From an uncultured Sutterella sp. (GTDB lineage Bacteria > Pseudomonadota > Gammaproteobacteria > Burkholderiales > Burkholderiaceae_F): DNA of 6,546 nt. Location: positions 1 through 6,546 of the forward strand of contig USHK01000063.1 in the NCBI GenBank assembly GCA_900554375.1. Direction: 5' to 3'. The notes under the pieces were generated by a model. It was not told where the DNA came from and did not search any database. It was given only the letters and a program-made list of their open reading frames with translations. Each line of letters begins with the position of its first letter. Position 1 is the stretch's first letter. A program made the position numbers and the translations under genes. This document shows positions 1 to 6,499 of this stretch, piece after piece.

Positions 1-332
1 GTCAGCGGCAGCGTGTGTCCATCGCAAGGGCCCTTTTGAAAAACGCACCGATACTGCTTCTCGATGAAGCGACAAGCGCTTTGGATACAGAAAGTGAGAA
101 GTATATTCAAGCTTCCCTGGACAAGCTCAGAGAGGGACGCACGAGTTTTGTCGTGGCGCACCGTCTTTCTACCATTGTTGACGCGGATATGATCGTTGTA
201 ATGGATCAAGGGGCGATTGTTGAAGCAGGGACTCATTTCGAGCTTCTGGAAAATGACGGTCCTTATGCGCGCCTCTATAAGATTCAATTCAGTCACCAGA
301 AGCCGGAAGAGTCTGAAACACAAAAGGTTTAA
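1..332 (+). CDS. msbA: Lipid A export ABC transporter MsbA, C-terminal fragment
   Basis: This is the 3' end of an ABC exporter gene cut by the left window edge. Reading in frame from base 3, it opens inside the ABC signature ([12 protein letters not shown]), then shows Walker B with the catalytic glutamate (ILLLDEAT), the D-loop (SALD) and the H-loop histidine (VVAHRLST). It ends with a tail of the type [12 protein letters not shown] followed by a polar extension. The VVAHRLSTI region, the GTHFELLE stretch and the IQF-type ending closely resemble MsbA, the homodimeric inner-membrane flippase that moves lipid A-core across the membrane using ATP. The membrane domain, Walker A and Q-loop lie outside the window, so full length cannot be judged. 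A first in-frame start-like codon at 15 is internal and is not the real start. It stops with TAA at 330-332 and is followed by a hairpin, so no lpxK-type gene is co-transcribed immediately downstream. Another exporter of the same subfamily is possible but less likely. Confidence 0.85.
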   Translation, partial: QRQRVSIARALLKNAPILLLDEATSALDTESEKYIQASLDKLREGRTSFVVAHRLSTIVDADMIVVMDQGAIVEAGTHFELLENDGPYARLYKIQFSHQKPEESETQKV

Positions 333-372
333 CGAAAGAAAGACTTTTCGAAACGTCTATAACAAGATCAAC

Positions 373-413
373 AAATAGCACAATGTGAAATTAAATTTCG
401 TATTGTGCTATTT
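373..413 (+). terminator. Long A/T-rich hairpin after msbA, likely terminator
   Basis: The arms AAATAGCACAAT (373-384) and ATTGTGCTATTT (402-413) are perfect reverse complements. Pairing continues inward through two G-U pairs and four Watson-Crick pairs to a 5-base loop (391-395), giving an 18-bp stem. A T-rich run (411-419, TTTCTATTT) begins within the last bases of the right arm. It starts 40 bases after the msbA stop, which suits an intrinsic terminator, although the stem is unusually A/T rich for one. Confidence 0.65.
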
Positions 414-490
414 CTATTTAGTCTCTTGAAATTTTTAATTCGCCTCACGAGGAATGAACAAATTTTTATGTTTAAATAAACCTGTTTCGC

Positions 491-518
491 TTTGAGCTTA
501 ACGGCTCGATAACTCAAA
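491..518 (+). promoter_or_regulatory. Stem-loop in the leader of the DASS symporter gene
   Basis: TTTGAG (491-496), a single bulged C, then TTA (498-500) can pair with TAACTCAAA (510-518), giving a 9-bp stem with one bulge and a 9-base loop. It ends 5 bases before the ribosome binding site TAGGAG (523-528) of the gene at 534. The upstream stretch 455-480 is very A/T rich and probably holds the promoter, but I cannot fix a convincing -35/-10 pair. The hairpin could be a 5'-UTR structure or a DNA operator; the sequence alone does not decide. Confidence 0.35.
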
Positions 519-533
519 TACATAGGAGTATCA

Positions 534-2066
534 ATGGAAGCACCACTGCAAATGGGTTCCTTCTCGAGGCAGTCGAAAACGATTGCTCTTTTTGCAGCCC
601 CTGTTTTAGCCCTGCTTTTATATTGGGTTCTTCCGGACGCGTATGTTAACGGTGCCGGAGCTTCGGTTCCCGTCTCCCATGCCGCAAAGGCCTGCTTAGC
701 CATTTTGTTATGGATGGCTCTTTGGTGGTTTACGGAAACCGTGCCGATTGCCGTGACGGCGCTTTTGCCGATTATTCTTTATCCCCTTTGTGACGTTACA
801 ACGCTGGCAAAAACGCTTACGCCTTATGCTTCAGACACAATCTATTTGTTCTTAGGCGGCTTCCTGCTGGCTGCCGGTATTCAGCGCTGGGGTCTGGATA
901 AGCGTATTGCTCTTAAAACAATGCAGATTGTCGGCACTTCTCCCGGCGCAATCATTGCCGGCGTGATGATCGCAACAGGCTTCATTTCAATGTGGGTGTC
1001 GAATACAGCAACCGCGGCTATGATGGTTCCGATCGCGATTGCCGTCATGGCCGTAGTTCGTCAGAACTCGGACTCTCCCACAATTACGAAGGGTGAAAGA
1101 AACTTCGGTATCTGTGTCCTGCTAGCCGTCGCTTACGGTGCTTCTATCGGCGGTATGGGAACGATTATCGGTTCGCCTCCTAACGGTATCTTTGTTCGCT
1201 TTGTCCAACAGACTTACGGAGTGGATGTTTCCATCGTTCAGTGGATGAAGGTCGGTATGCCGGTGGTTCTCCTCCTCATGCCGCTCTCCTGGCTCCTTTT
1301 AACGAAAGTTCTTTTCAGAGAACAAATCCAAAAAATTGCCGGCGGCCGTGAATGGATCCGTCAGGAATTGAAGAACATCGGTAAACCGACTCGCGGAGAA
1401 ATCTCAGTTCTGATCGTCTTCATCTGCGCAGTGGTTCTCTGGTGCCTCGGCTCTCAGATTCGCTCCTTCACCTTAGAGAACGGTGTCCGTCCTTTCAGAA
1501 TGGTTAGCGATGCTGTAATTGCGATGGCTGCCGGTGTTTCTCTCTTCTGTATTCCTGTTAATCTTTCCCGCGGTGAAAGAGCGCTTGATTGGAAGCACTG
1601 TGACAACATTCCTTGGGATGTGCTCCTGCTCTTCGGCGGCGGTCTCTCTATGGCAGCATGTATTCAGGCGACGGGCGCGGCCAACCTCATCGCAGCTCAG
1701 GCCACGTCTTTCGTCGGTCTGCCTCCTGTGCTCGTGATTTTGGGTGTCGCAACTTTGGTGATCTTCGCGACGGAATTCACTTCGAACACTGCTTTGGCCG
1801 CTACCATGCTCCCGCTTCTGGCGGCTGCCGCTCCTGTTCTCGGAATTCCGACTGAACAAGTGCTCTTAGTGACGACTATTGGTGCTTCTGCTGCCTTCAT
1901 GATGCCGGTTGCGACACCGCCGAATGCGATTATTTTCGGTACCGGCCGCATCCAGATCGGTGAAATGATTAAGGCTGGTTTCTGGCTGAACGTTATTTCT
2001 ATCATTGTGATTGCGGGGGTCTGCATGGTTCTCGGAGACGTCCTCCAGCTGCCGATGCCAAAATAA
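534..2066 (+). CDS. Sodium:dicarboxylate symporter, DASS/SLC13 family
   Basis: This is a 510-residue inner-membrane carrier expected to import di- or tricarboxylates (succinate, fumarate, malate, tartrate, citrate or related anions) with Na+. It carries both hallmark SNT motifs of the family, at residues 156-158 (WVSNTATAAMMVP) and 417-419 (EFTSNTALAATMLP), which in structurally studied relatives such as VcINDY line the Na+ and carboxylate sites. The paired PPN loops GSPPNG (213-218) and TPPNAI (461-466) are also present, the latter within the Na+:sulphate symporter signature around 450-470. Many hydrophobic segments run from about residue 17 to 500, and the length matches the family norm, so the gene is complete. 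The ATG at 534 is preceded by TAGGAG with 5-base spacing, supporting this start over the internal ATG at 552. It is a single-gene unit between two hairpins. The exact substrate cannot be read from the sequence; a sulphate or citrate specialist is a less likely alternative. Confidence 0.93.
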   Translation: MEAPLQMGSFSRQSKTIALFAAPVLALLLYWVLPDAYVNGAGASVPVSHAAKACLAILLWMALWWFTETVPIAVTALLPIILYPLCDVTTLAKTLTPYASDTIYLFLGGFLLAAGIQRWGLDKRIALKTMQIVGTSPGAIIAGVMIATGFISMWVSNTATAAMMVPIAIAVMAVVRQNSDSPTITKGERNFGICVLLAVAYGASIGGMGTIIGSPPNGIFVRFVQQTYGVDVSIVQWMKVGMPVVLLLMPLSWLLLTKVLFREQIQKIAGGREWIRQELKNIGKPTRGEISVLIVFICAVVLWCLGSQIRSFTLENGVRPFRMVSDAVIAMAAGVSLFCIPVNLSRGERALDWKHCDNIPWDVLLLFGGGLSMAACIQATGAANLIAAQATSFVGLPPVLVILGVATLVIFATEFTSNTALAATMLPLLAAAAPVLGIPTEQVLLVTTIGASAAFMMPVATPPNAIIFGTGRIQIGEMIKAGFWLNVISIIVIAGVCMVLGDVLQLPMPK

Positions 2067-2104
2067 AAATCACCCGGCGCCTGTGAAGGTGCCATGTCGA
2101 AAAA

Positions 2105-2135
2105 AGGCCTGAGCGATTCTGGCGCTCAGGCCTTA
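2105..2135. terminator. Bidirectional intrinsic terminator between convergent genes
   Basis: AAGGCCTGAGCG (2105-2116) and CGCTCAGGCCTT (2124-2135) form a perfect 12-bp stem with a 7-base loop. On the minus strand the stem runs directly into a T-run (the complement of A2101-A2106), making a textbook terminator for the LysR gene, whose stop codon lies 3 bases upstream of it. On the plus strand the tail AGTTTATTTA is weaker but still T-rich, so it probably also ends the symporter transcript. A smaller 6-bp hairpin (2076-2093) precedes it without a T-run. Confidence 0.9.
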
Positions 2136-2137
2136 GT

Positions 2138-3025
2138 TTATTTACGGACCGGGAAATACTTTTCTATGTCTGCCCAAAAGATTTCACATGGTTTAGAGAG
2201 ATTACGGTTTTTCTTACGGACCGCTACGTGCGATGTGGTCCTTTCCGGTGAGATGGGGAGAAAGCGGAGATTAGCTTTAGGACGGTTCGTGAAGCTGCCT
2301 TCAATACAAAGCAGTGAACCGATTCCTTTCTCAACCATTGTTAAAGCATTGGATGCGAGATTGTGATAGGCCGCCACTTTGAATTTACTTTCCGGTACCT
2401 TAAACCAACTGCTGATTTCGGAAAGAACGATGTAGCGGCGCGGAAGAATCAAAGTTCGTTCAATAATTTCTTCGTAACTCAGTGTTTTTTTCTTAGCCGG
2501 CACTTCTTCATTGCGGACCACCAGTCCCCACTTTTCAATGACGTCGATGGGAATTTTGGTGTACTTCGCACTTTCGACCGGTTCAATGAGTATTGCCATG
2601 TCCAGCTTGTTTTCGTCGATATAGCGTTTTAAGTCGTCACCATCAGCAGAATAGACCTCAAACTGAACATGGGGATACCTTTGGTTGAATTGCACAACTG
2701 CGTCAGCAAAATAATCCACGATTCGACTTTCAACGATACCTACCCGAACGACCCCGTGGAGTACGTCTCCGTTTTCTGACAATTCTGCTTTTGCCTGTTT
2801 TGCCAGGTCTAATATCTCCTGAGCTCGCAGTAAAAAGAGATATCCGTTTTCGGTAAGTGACAAGCTGCGGGTACTTCTGATCAATAATTTGCACCCGAGC
2901 TCTTGTTCCAGTTCTTGAATTTGTCGCGTCAATGCAGGCTGAGAGATATACAGCGCCTCCGCTGCTCTCGTGATGTTTCCGAGCCTGCAGACCGTGACAA
3001 ATGACATTAATACTCTGAGATCCAT
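2138..3025 (-). CDS. LysR-family transcriptional regulator
   Basis: This 295-residue protein is a cytoplasmic DNA-binding regulator of normal LysR length. The N-terminal winged helix-turn-helix spans roughly residues 3-62, with the family pattern NITRAAEALYISQPALTRQIQELE (residues 17-40) and the wing FxxxRxTRSLSLTENG-like segment (about 47-61, here LLIRSTRSLSLTENG). A linker helix (about 62-88) leads into a periplasmic-binding-protein-like effector domain (about 90-292). The start at 3025 is the only sensible one because an in-frame stop lies just upstream, but no clear Shine-Dalgarno precedes it (ATATTCTC before the ATG), so translation may be weak. It is convergent with the symporter gene and divergent from the CMD-like gene at 3340, the usual arrangement for a LysR protein controlling its divergent neighbour and itself. 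The effector is unknown; a carboxylate or aromatic acid is a guess from context. Confidence 0.93.
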   Translation of the reverse strand: MDLRVLMSFVTVCRLGNITRAAEALYISQPALTRQIQELEQELGCKLLIRSTRSLSLTENGYLFLLRAQEILDLAKQAKAELSENGDVLHGVVRVGIVESRIVDYFADAVVQFNQRYPHVQFEVYSADGDDLKRYIDENKLDMAILIEPVESAKYTKIPIDVIEKWGLVVRNEEVPAKKKTLSYEEIIERTLILPRRYIVLSEISSWFKVPESKFKVAAYHNLASNALTMVEKGIGSLLCIEGSFTNRPKANLRFLPISPERTTSHVAVRKKNRNLSKPCEIFWADIEKYFPVRK

Positions 3026-3339
3026 GAGAATATTTATGTATTTGTTGCATTAAATATGATTGTAAATAAGTATTGGAAATAAATAAATGAAGTATCTAAA
3101 CTTTCTCGATATGAGGACTACGGGCGAGAAGACCGTGCAAAGCTGAGGAAGAAACCTTCAATGCAGACTGCCTTTGCATCGATCTGTTTACGTATTCAAG
3201 ACTTTCGGAATACACGTTTGCTGCTGAAGAAAGACCTAAGCCGAGCGTAAAACGACAGATTCTCTTTAGCTTCTAAGAAGTCGAGAACTAGGCTTCGAGA
3301 GACATTTTTTGGAAAGTACCAACAAATAGGGAGCAATAA
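3026..3339. other. Divergent intergenic region with long structured leader
   Basis: This 314-bp stretch separates the LysR gene from the CMD-like gene and holds no credible gene; its longest ATG frame I traced by eye (from 3088) stops after 19 codons. The LysR-proximal part (3026-3090) is very A/T rich and should contain the divergent promoters. The remaining roughly 240 bases before the CMD start have mixed composition and several inverted repeats: TGCAAAG/CTTTGCA (3136-3142 and 3172-3178), GTATTC/GAATAC (3192-3197 and 3208-3213, 10-base loop) and GAAGTC/GGCTTC (3277-3282 and 3291-3296, with a T-run at 3305-3310). If transcription starts in the A/T-rich part, the CMD messenger has a long folded leader. 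No known riboswitch consensus was recognised. Confidence 0.5.
3030..3057. promoter_or_regulatory. Candidate LysR-box dyad
   Basis: ATATTTA (3030-3036) and TAAATAT (3051-3057) are perfect inverted repeats. Inside them lies ATG-N9-CAT (3036-3050), which contains the T-N11-A pattern (T3037 to A3049) typical of LysR-type binding sites. The dyad sits 5 bases upstream of the LysR start codon, where binding would repress the regulator's own transcription and could act on the divergent promoter. Because the region is A/T rich, part of the symmetry could be chance. Confidence 0.4.
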
Positions 3340-4107
3340 ATGTTTTTGAACCGAAGAAAAGTATTACTGTCTGCGACAGTTGGTGCAGCGGGACTAGTTA
3401 TGACAAATACTGTTAATGCCAAAGAAAGAAATCAAGATCCGGATATGCAGACCATCATTGCAAGAATGATGAACGTCACTTATCGAGGGACGACTCTTTC
3501 TACGAACCAAAAATATTTTGTTTTATTAGCCACATGCGCAGCACAGGGCTTGTCAGAAGAGGCGGAAGAAGTTTCATCAGCCGCGTTGAAGGCAGGCGTT
3601 GATCCGATTGCCGTCAAAGAAGTGGTCTACCAAACGGCGCCCTATGTCGGGGTAGGACGAGTTAAAGAAGCACTAAAAGGCGTTAATGAAGCGATGAAAG
3701 ACGCGGGCGTCCGTCTTCCATTGACCTCTCAGACAACGGTTAATGATCAAAACCGATTGACTAAGGGCATTGAAGTTCAAACAGCGATTTTCGGTGACGC
3801 CATTACTCAGATGCATAAAAACACCTCTGAGGCGATGAAGCCGCTGATGATCGATGACTTATCGGGATATTGCTTTGGTGATTTCTACACGCGCACCGGA
3901 ATGTCAGTGAAAGACCGCGAATTGGTGGTTTTTGCAGCTATTGCTGCGCTCGGAGGATGCGAAGCTCAGCTCAAGGCTCACGCAGGTGCAAACCTTAAAG
4001 AAGGCGCGACAAAACAGAATCTAGTCGATGCTCTTCAGGTAGCAGTTCCATTGAACGGTTTCCCGAGGACATTAAATGCTCTTGCAGTCGTCAATAGTAT
4101 TGCCTGA
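3340..4107 (+). CDS. Exported protein with two carboxymuconolactone-decarboxylase-like halves
   Basis: This 255-residue protein belongs to the CMD/AhpD-like fold family, which includes decarboxylases and thiol peroxidase partners; its own reaction is unknown. Residues 1-27 look like a twin-arginine (Tat) signal: R5-R6, a hydrophobic stretch (about 8-21) and a VNA|KE cleavage site after A27, so the mature protein is probably periplasmic. Two CMD-like helical repeats follow, about 54-120 and 165-253. The second half keeps the typical layout, with DRELVVFAAIAAL (192-204), GGCEAQLKAHAGANLKEG (205-222, with C207 and H214) and a GFPRTLNAL ending (240-248). The first half has a similar pattern (KYFVLLATCAAQG, then PYVGVGRVKEAL) but lacks the histidine. 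Cysteines are only at 66, 178 and 207, so there is no AhpD-type CxxC pair, which argues against a peroxidase role. The start is supported by AGGGAG (3328-3333) with 6-base spacing. It is transcribed alone, divergently from the LysR gene. Confidence 0.85.
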   Translation: MFLNRRKVLLSATVGAAGLVMTNTVNAKERNQDPDMQTIIARMMNVTYRGTTLSTNQKYFVLLATCAAQGLSEEAEEVSSAALKAGVDPIAVKEVVYQTAPYVGVGRVKEALKGVNEAMKDAGVRLPLTSQTTVNDQNRLTKGIEVQTAIFGDAITQMHKNTSEAMKPLMIDDLSGYCFGDFYTRTGMSVKDRELVVFAAIAALGGCEAQLKAHAGANLKEGATKQNLVDALQVAVPLNGFPRTLNALAVVNSIA

Positions 4108-4133
4108 CAGTTAGCTGGTTCTTTCGTACAAAT

Positions 4134-4170
4134 AAACCTCCGGAGGTTCAGTGGCCGGAGGTTTTGTTTT
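4134..4170 (+). terminator. Intrinsic terminator after the CMD-like gene
   Basis: AAACCTCCGG (4134-4143) and CCGGAGGTTT (4155-4164) form a perfect 10-bp, G/C-rich-topped stem with an 11-base loop, followed by TGTTTT. It begins 27 bases after the TGA at 4105-4107, making it a clear rho-independent terminator that isolates this gene from the import operon downstream. Confidence 0.9.
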
Positions 4171-4223
4171 AGTTGGGGTTGAGGACTTGGTGTTGTAAGC
4201 CAAAATGAGTAAGACGAATTCAG

Positions 4224-4268
4224 AAATTATCGTACGACTCGGAATTTGTCTTATGAATATGATAATTT
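4224..4268. promoter_or_regulatory. Spaced inverted repeat, possible operator half-sites
   Basis: AAATTATC (4224-4231) and GATAATTT (4261-4268) are perfect 8-bp inverted repeats separated by 29 bases. GATAAT and ATTATC are the hexamers that make up Fur-type sites, and GATAAT also resembles a -10 box. The wide spacing is not that of a single classical Fur box, so a pair of half-sites or a chance A/T repeat remains possible. Confidence 0.25.
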
Positions 4269-4272
4269 AGAA

Positions 4273-4287
4273 AAAAGTAATACTTTT
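4273..4287. promoter_or_regulatory. Perfect 7-1-7 palindrome, candidate operator
   Basis: AAAAGTA-A-TACTTTT is a perfect 15-bp palindrome (7-bp arms around one base), about 150 bp upstream of the substrate-binding protein gene. The 7-1-7 geometry matches that of Fur-family metalloregulator sites, although the bases differ from the classical TGATAAT arms. A role as operator for the import operon is inference. Confidence 0.35.
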
Positions 4288-4435
4288 CCGATAACTCAAG
4301 TTTCTAAATAAAACCGAACCTGCTTAAAAAGTGGTTGCAAACAATTCTTGAATGCTAAGCCGAGAGGTTTTATTGCTGAGTTTTTGACCTTCGGGCCGTG
4401 ATTGAAATGACGACCCCTAACCTGAGAGGATCACA

Positions 4436-5560
4436 ATGCTGAAAAAGTTGGTTCTTGCAGTTTCTTTTTCTACCCTTGCGGCCTTTAGCGGATCTGTGTT
4501 GGCCGCGGCCTTTGACGTTACGGATATCGAAGGCAGGAAAGTGCATTTTGAAGATCAGCCGAAAACCTTTATCGTTGCTAACTACATCGCTAATTTTATG
4601 ATGGTTGGCGGGGCGCCCAGCCTTGAAAAAATCGTGGCACTGACCAAAGACGGGTGGGAAGATACGCGCTACGGTGAATACCAAGTGTTTACAAGGTCCT
4701 TTCCAAAAATGAAGGGTTTGCCGAGTATCGGAGGTTACCACGACGATATTCTCAATGCTGAGAAGATCTTAAGCCTCCATCCGGATGTCCTTCTGATCGG
4801 AAGAACTCAGTACGCGGAAAACAGTCAGAGAATTAAAACGTTCGAGAAAGCCGGGATCAAGGTTGTCGTTTTGGATTATCACGCGATGACCACGGCTAAT
4901 CATACCTTGAGCACAGAGATTCTTGGCAAACTCCTTGGTCGGGAAAAGATTGCCGAATCTCAGAACAAGACCTATAAAGAAGCGCTGGACCACGTTTATT
5001 CAACGATTGCCAAGCTGCCTCAGAATCAGGTTGGTACGAAAGTCTACATGGAGACCGCGAGCAAGGGATTGGCTCGCTACGGCAACTCATATAATAAAGA
5101 AGTGCTTTGGGGTGCAATACTCAAAAATATTAAAGCGGCAAATCTTGCCGAAAACTCTCCTCAGCCCTACATGGCTCTCGACAAAGAGTATGTGATTTCT
5201 CAGAATCCGAAGGTTATTTTCATTGGCGGCAGTATTTGGCGCAATAAATCCGAAGGGGACCAGATGCGTATGGGCTTTACCGTTCCTGAATCTCAGGCTC
5301 AGGAAAGGTTGGCCAATTTTACGAAGCGTCCAGGCTGGAACATGCTTGATGCAGCCAAGGAAAACCGTATCTATGGGGTGGATCACGGCAGCTTGAGAAA
5401 TATGGCAGACTACACTTTCACGCAGTACATGGCAAAGGTTCTTTATCCTGAAGCTTTTAAAGATATTGATCCTCTCGGCAACCTGAAGAATTACTACAAA
5501 ACCTATTTGCCTGAACTCAAGTATGACGGTACCTTCATGATTCATCTGAATCAGAAATGA
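4436..5560 (+). CDS. Periplasmic substrate-binding protein of a FecB/BtuF-type ABC importer
   Basis: This 374-residue class III (Peripla_BP_2) binding protein captures a ligand in the periplasm and delivers it to the permease encoded next. A signal peptide is evident: K3-K4, a hydrophobic core (about 5-22) and cleavage after VLA23 or AAA25; there is no lipobox cysteine, so it should be soluble. The mature part opens with FDVTDIEGRKVHF (26-38), has the family segment with NAEKILSLHPDVLLIG (107-122) followed by a long helix and AGIKVVVLD (139-147), then the second lobe with NPKVIFIGG (257-265) and RIYGVDHG (311-318). It is somewhat longer than the 270-320 residues usual for BtuF or FepB. AGGA (4427-4430) lies 5 bases before the ATG. 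Relatives bind ferric siderophores, haem or cobalamin; some bind molybdate. I cannot assign the ligand, and no TonB receptor is in view. Confidence 0.88.
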   Translation: MLKKLVLAVSFSTLAAFSGSVLAAAFDVTDIEGRKVHFEDQPKTFIVANYIANFMMVGGAPSLEKIVALTKDGWEDTRYGEYQVFTRSFPKMKGLPSIGGYHDDILNAEKILSLHPDVLLIGRTQYAENSQRIKTFEKAGIKVVVLDYHAMTTANHTLSTEILGKLLGREKIAESQNKTYKEALDHVYSTIAKLPQNQVGTKVYMETASKGLARYGNSYNKEVLWGAILKNIKAANLAENSPQPYMALDKEYVISQNPKVIFIGGSIWRNKSEGDQMRMGFTVPESQAQERLANFTKRPGWNMLDAAKENRIYGVDHGSLRNMADYTFTQYMAKVLYPEAFKDIDPLGNLKNYYKTYLPELKYDGTFMIHLNQK

Positions 5561-6499
5561 GCTCAGAAGATCTCATCGTCAGGCAGTATCAAAACAGGAT
5601 TCGTAAGAGGACCCTGTCTACGCTGCTGGTCGGTTTGATTTTGAGTGTCCTTGTAATTTTGGACATTCAAATCGGTTCTTCGTCCATCGCCCTGAAGGAT
5701 CTAGCGGATGCAGTTCTCAAGGGACCAGAAGGAGGCTCGTCCGCTTCTTTTATCGTTTGGGAAATCCGCTTACCAATGACATTTACCTGTCTTTTTGTAG
5801 GCGCATCGTTGAGTCTTGCGGGACTTCTGATTCAAACGATTACGAATAATCCTCTTGCCAGCCCTTACACGCTGGGTGTGACGGCAGGAGCGAGTTTCGG
5901 TGCGGCAATTGCCATTACGACCGGTTTTGCGCTATTTGGGCAAATATGGCTTGGCGTCTCGCTGGCTGCACTTGTCATGGCTCTGACGGTGTCAGCTTTC
6001 ATTTTCTCTCTTGGAAGTAAGCGTTCGCTTACGGCAACGACGCTCATTCTCGTAGGCGTCATTATGAATTTCTTTTTTCAGGCGCTTCAACAGTATCTAC
6101 AGTACCGAGCCTCTCCGGAAATCGCACAAATTATCTCTGGCTGGACATTTGGTAACCTTCAGCGCTCTTCCTGGGTAAGTACGGGCGTTTCTTCGACATG
6201 TTGGACGATCGTACTTCTGGTTTCTTTTTGTTATGCGTGGAAACTCACTGCACTCAGCGATGGCACTGAGCGAGCTCGCGGTCTCGGCATCAACACGGAT
6301 CAGTTAAGAATGTTTGTCTTTACGGTGAGTTCCGTTCTTGTTGCCTCTGCCGTGGCGTTTATCGGTACCGTTGCGTTTGTGGGCTTAATCTCACCTCATT
6401 GTGCCAAGCTGCTTTTAGGCGATGACCAAAGATTTTTAATCATCGGTTCCTCCATGGTCGGAAGTGCGCTCATGCTTGCTGCATCGATCATTTCCAAAC
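5557..6499 (+). CDS. FecCD/BtuC-family ABC permease, 3' end lost to adapter
   Basis: This is the membrane subunit of the importer, homologous to BtuC, FhuB and FecCD. The ATG at 5557-5559 overlaps the upstream TGA (ATGA), with no strong Shine-Dalgarno, so translation is probably coupled to the binding protein gene. The genomic part encodes 314 residues. A first membrane helix lies at about 20-36, then the family block RLPMTFTCLFVGASLSLAG (71-89), the conserved NNPLASPYTLGVTAGASFG (97-115), a coupling-helix region near RARGLGIN (239-246), and the diagnostic FVGLISPHCAKLLLGDDQR (274-292). The family is usually about 320-350 residues, so roughly the last helix is missing. The true sequence stops at base 6499; the open frame that continues to the window end encodes PVSYTHLRAHETLMNL, which is translated sequencing adapter. 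An ATP-binding subunit gene is expected downstream but absent. Confidence 0.92.

Larger units (their letters stand above)
4108..4435. other. Intergenic region upstream of the ABC import operon
   Basis: Apart from the terminator near its left end, this 328-bp stretch contains no gene I can support. Bases 4200-4320 are A/T rich with two inverted repeats described separately and probably contain the operon promoter. Bases 4321-4435 would be the transcribed leader. I looked there for cobalamin (B12-box), TPP and other common riboswitch cores because the operon encodes a BtuCDF-like importer, and found none; the short CCTGAGAGGATC near 4421 only superficially recalls part of a TPP element. The leader ends in GAGAGGA (4424-4430), the ribosome binding site for the gene at 4436. 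Confidence 0.5.

Noticed and set aside
368..703. Minus-strand open frame overlapping the symporter start
   Set aside because: It spans the msbA terminator, the leader and the first part of a well-supported gene, and its protein shows no recognisable domain.
1473..2095. Minus-strand and alternate plus-strand open frames inside the symporter gene
   Set aside because: They lie within the coding region of a clear DASS protein and read as low-complexity shadows without motifs.
2094..2632. Plus-strand open frames antisense to the LysR gene
   Set aside because: They cross the shared terminator or lie antisense to a complete LysR protein and have no recognisable domain or ribosome binding site.
3088..3147. 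19-codon frame as a leader peptide before the CMD-like gene
   Set aside because: No ribosome binding site of note, no codon pattern typical of attenuation and nothing else to support translation.
4321..4435. Cobalamin or TPP riboswitch in the leader of the import operon
   Set aside because: No B12-box or complete TPP core can be found; the CCTGAGAGG string is too short and lacks the partner elements.
4769..5545. Open frames on both strands within the substrate-binding protein gene
   Set aside because: They are shadows of a well-supported coding sequence; no motifs seen.
5865..6062. Minus-strand 65-residue open frame within the permease gene
   Set aside because: It is antisense to conserved FecCD-family sequence and has no support of its own.
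1..6499. CRISPR arrays, tRNA or rRNA genes, insertion sequences
   Set aside because: No regularly spaced repeats, no tRNA-like cloverleaf or rRNA sequence, and no transposase or terminal inverted repeats were seen by reading.
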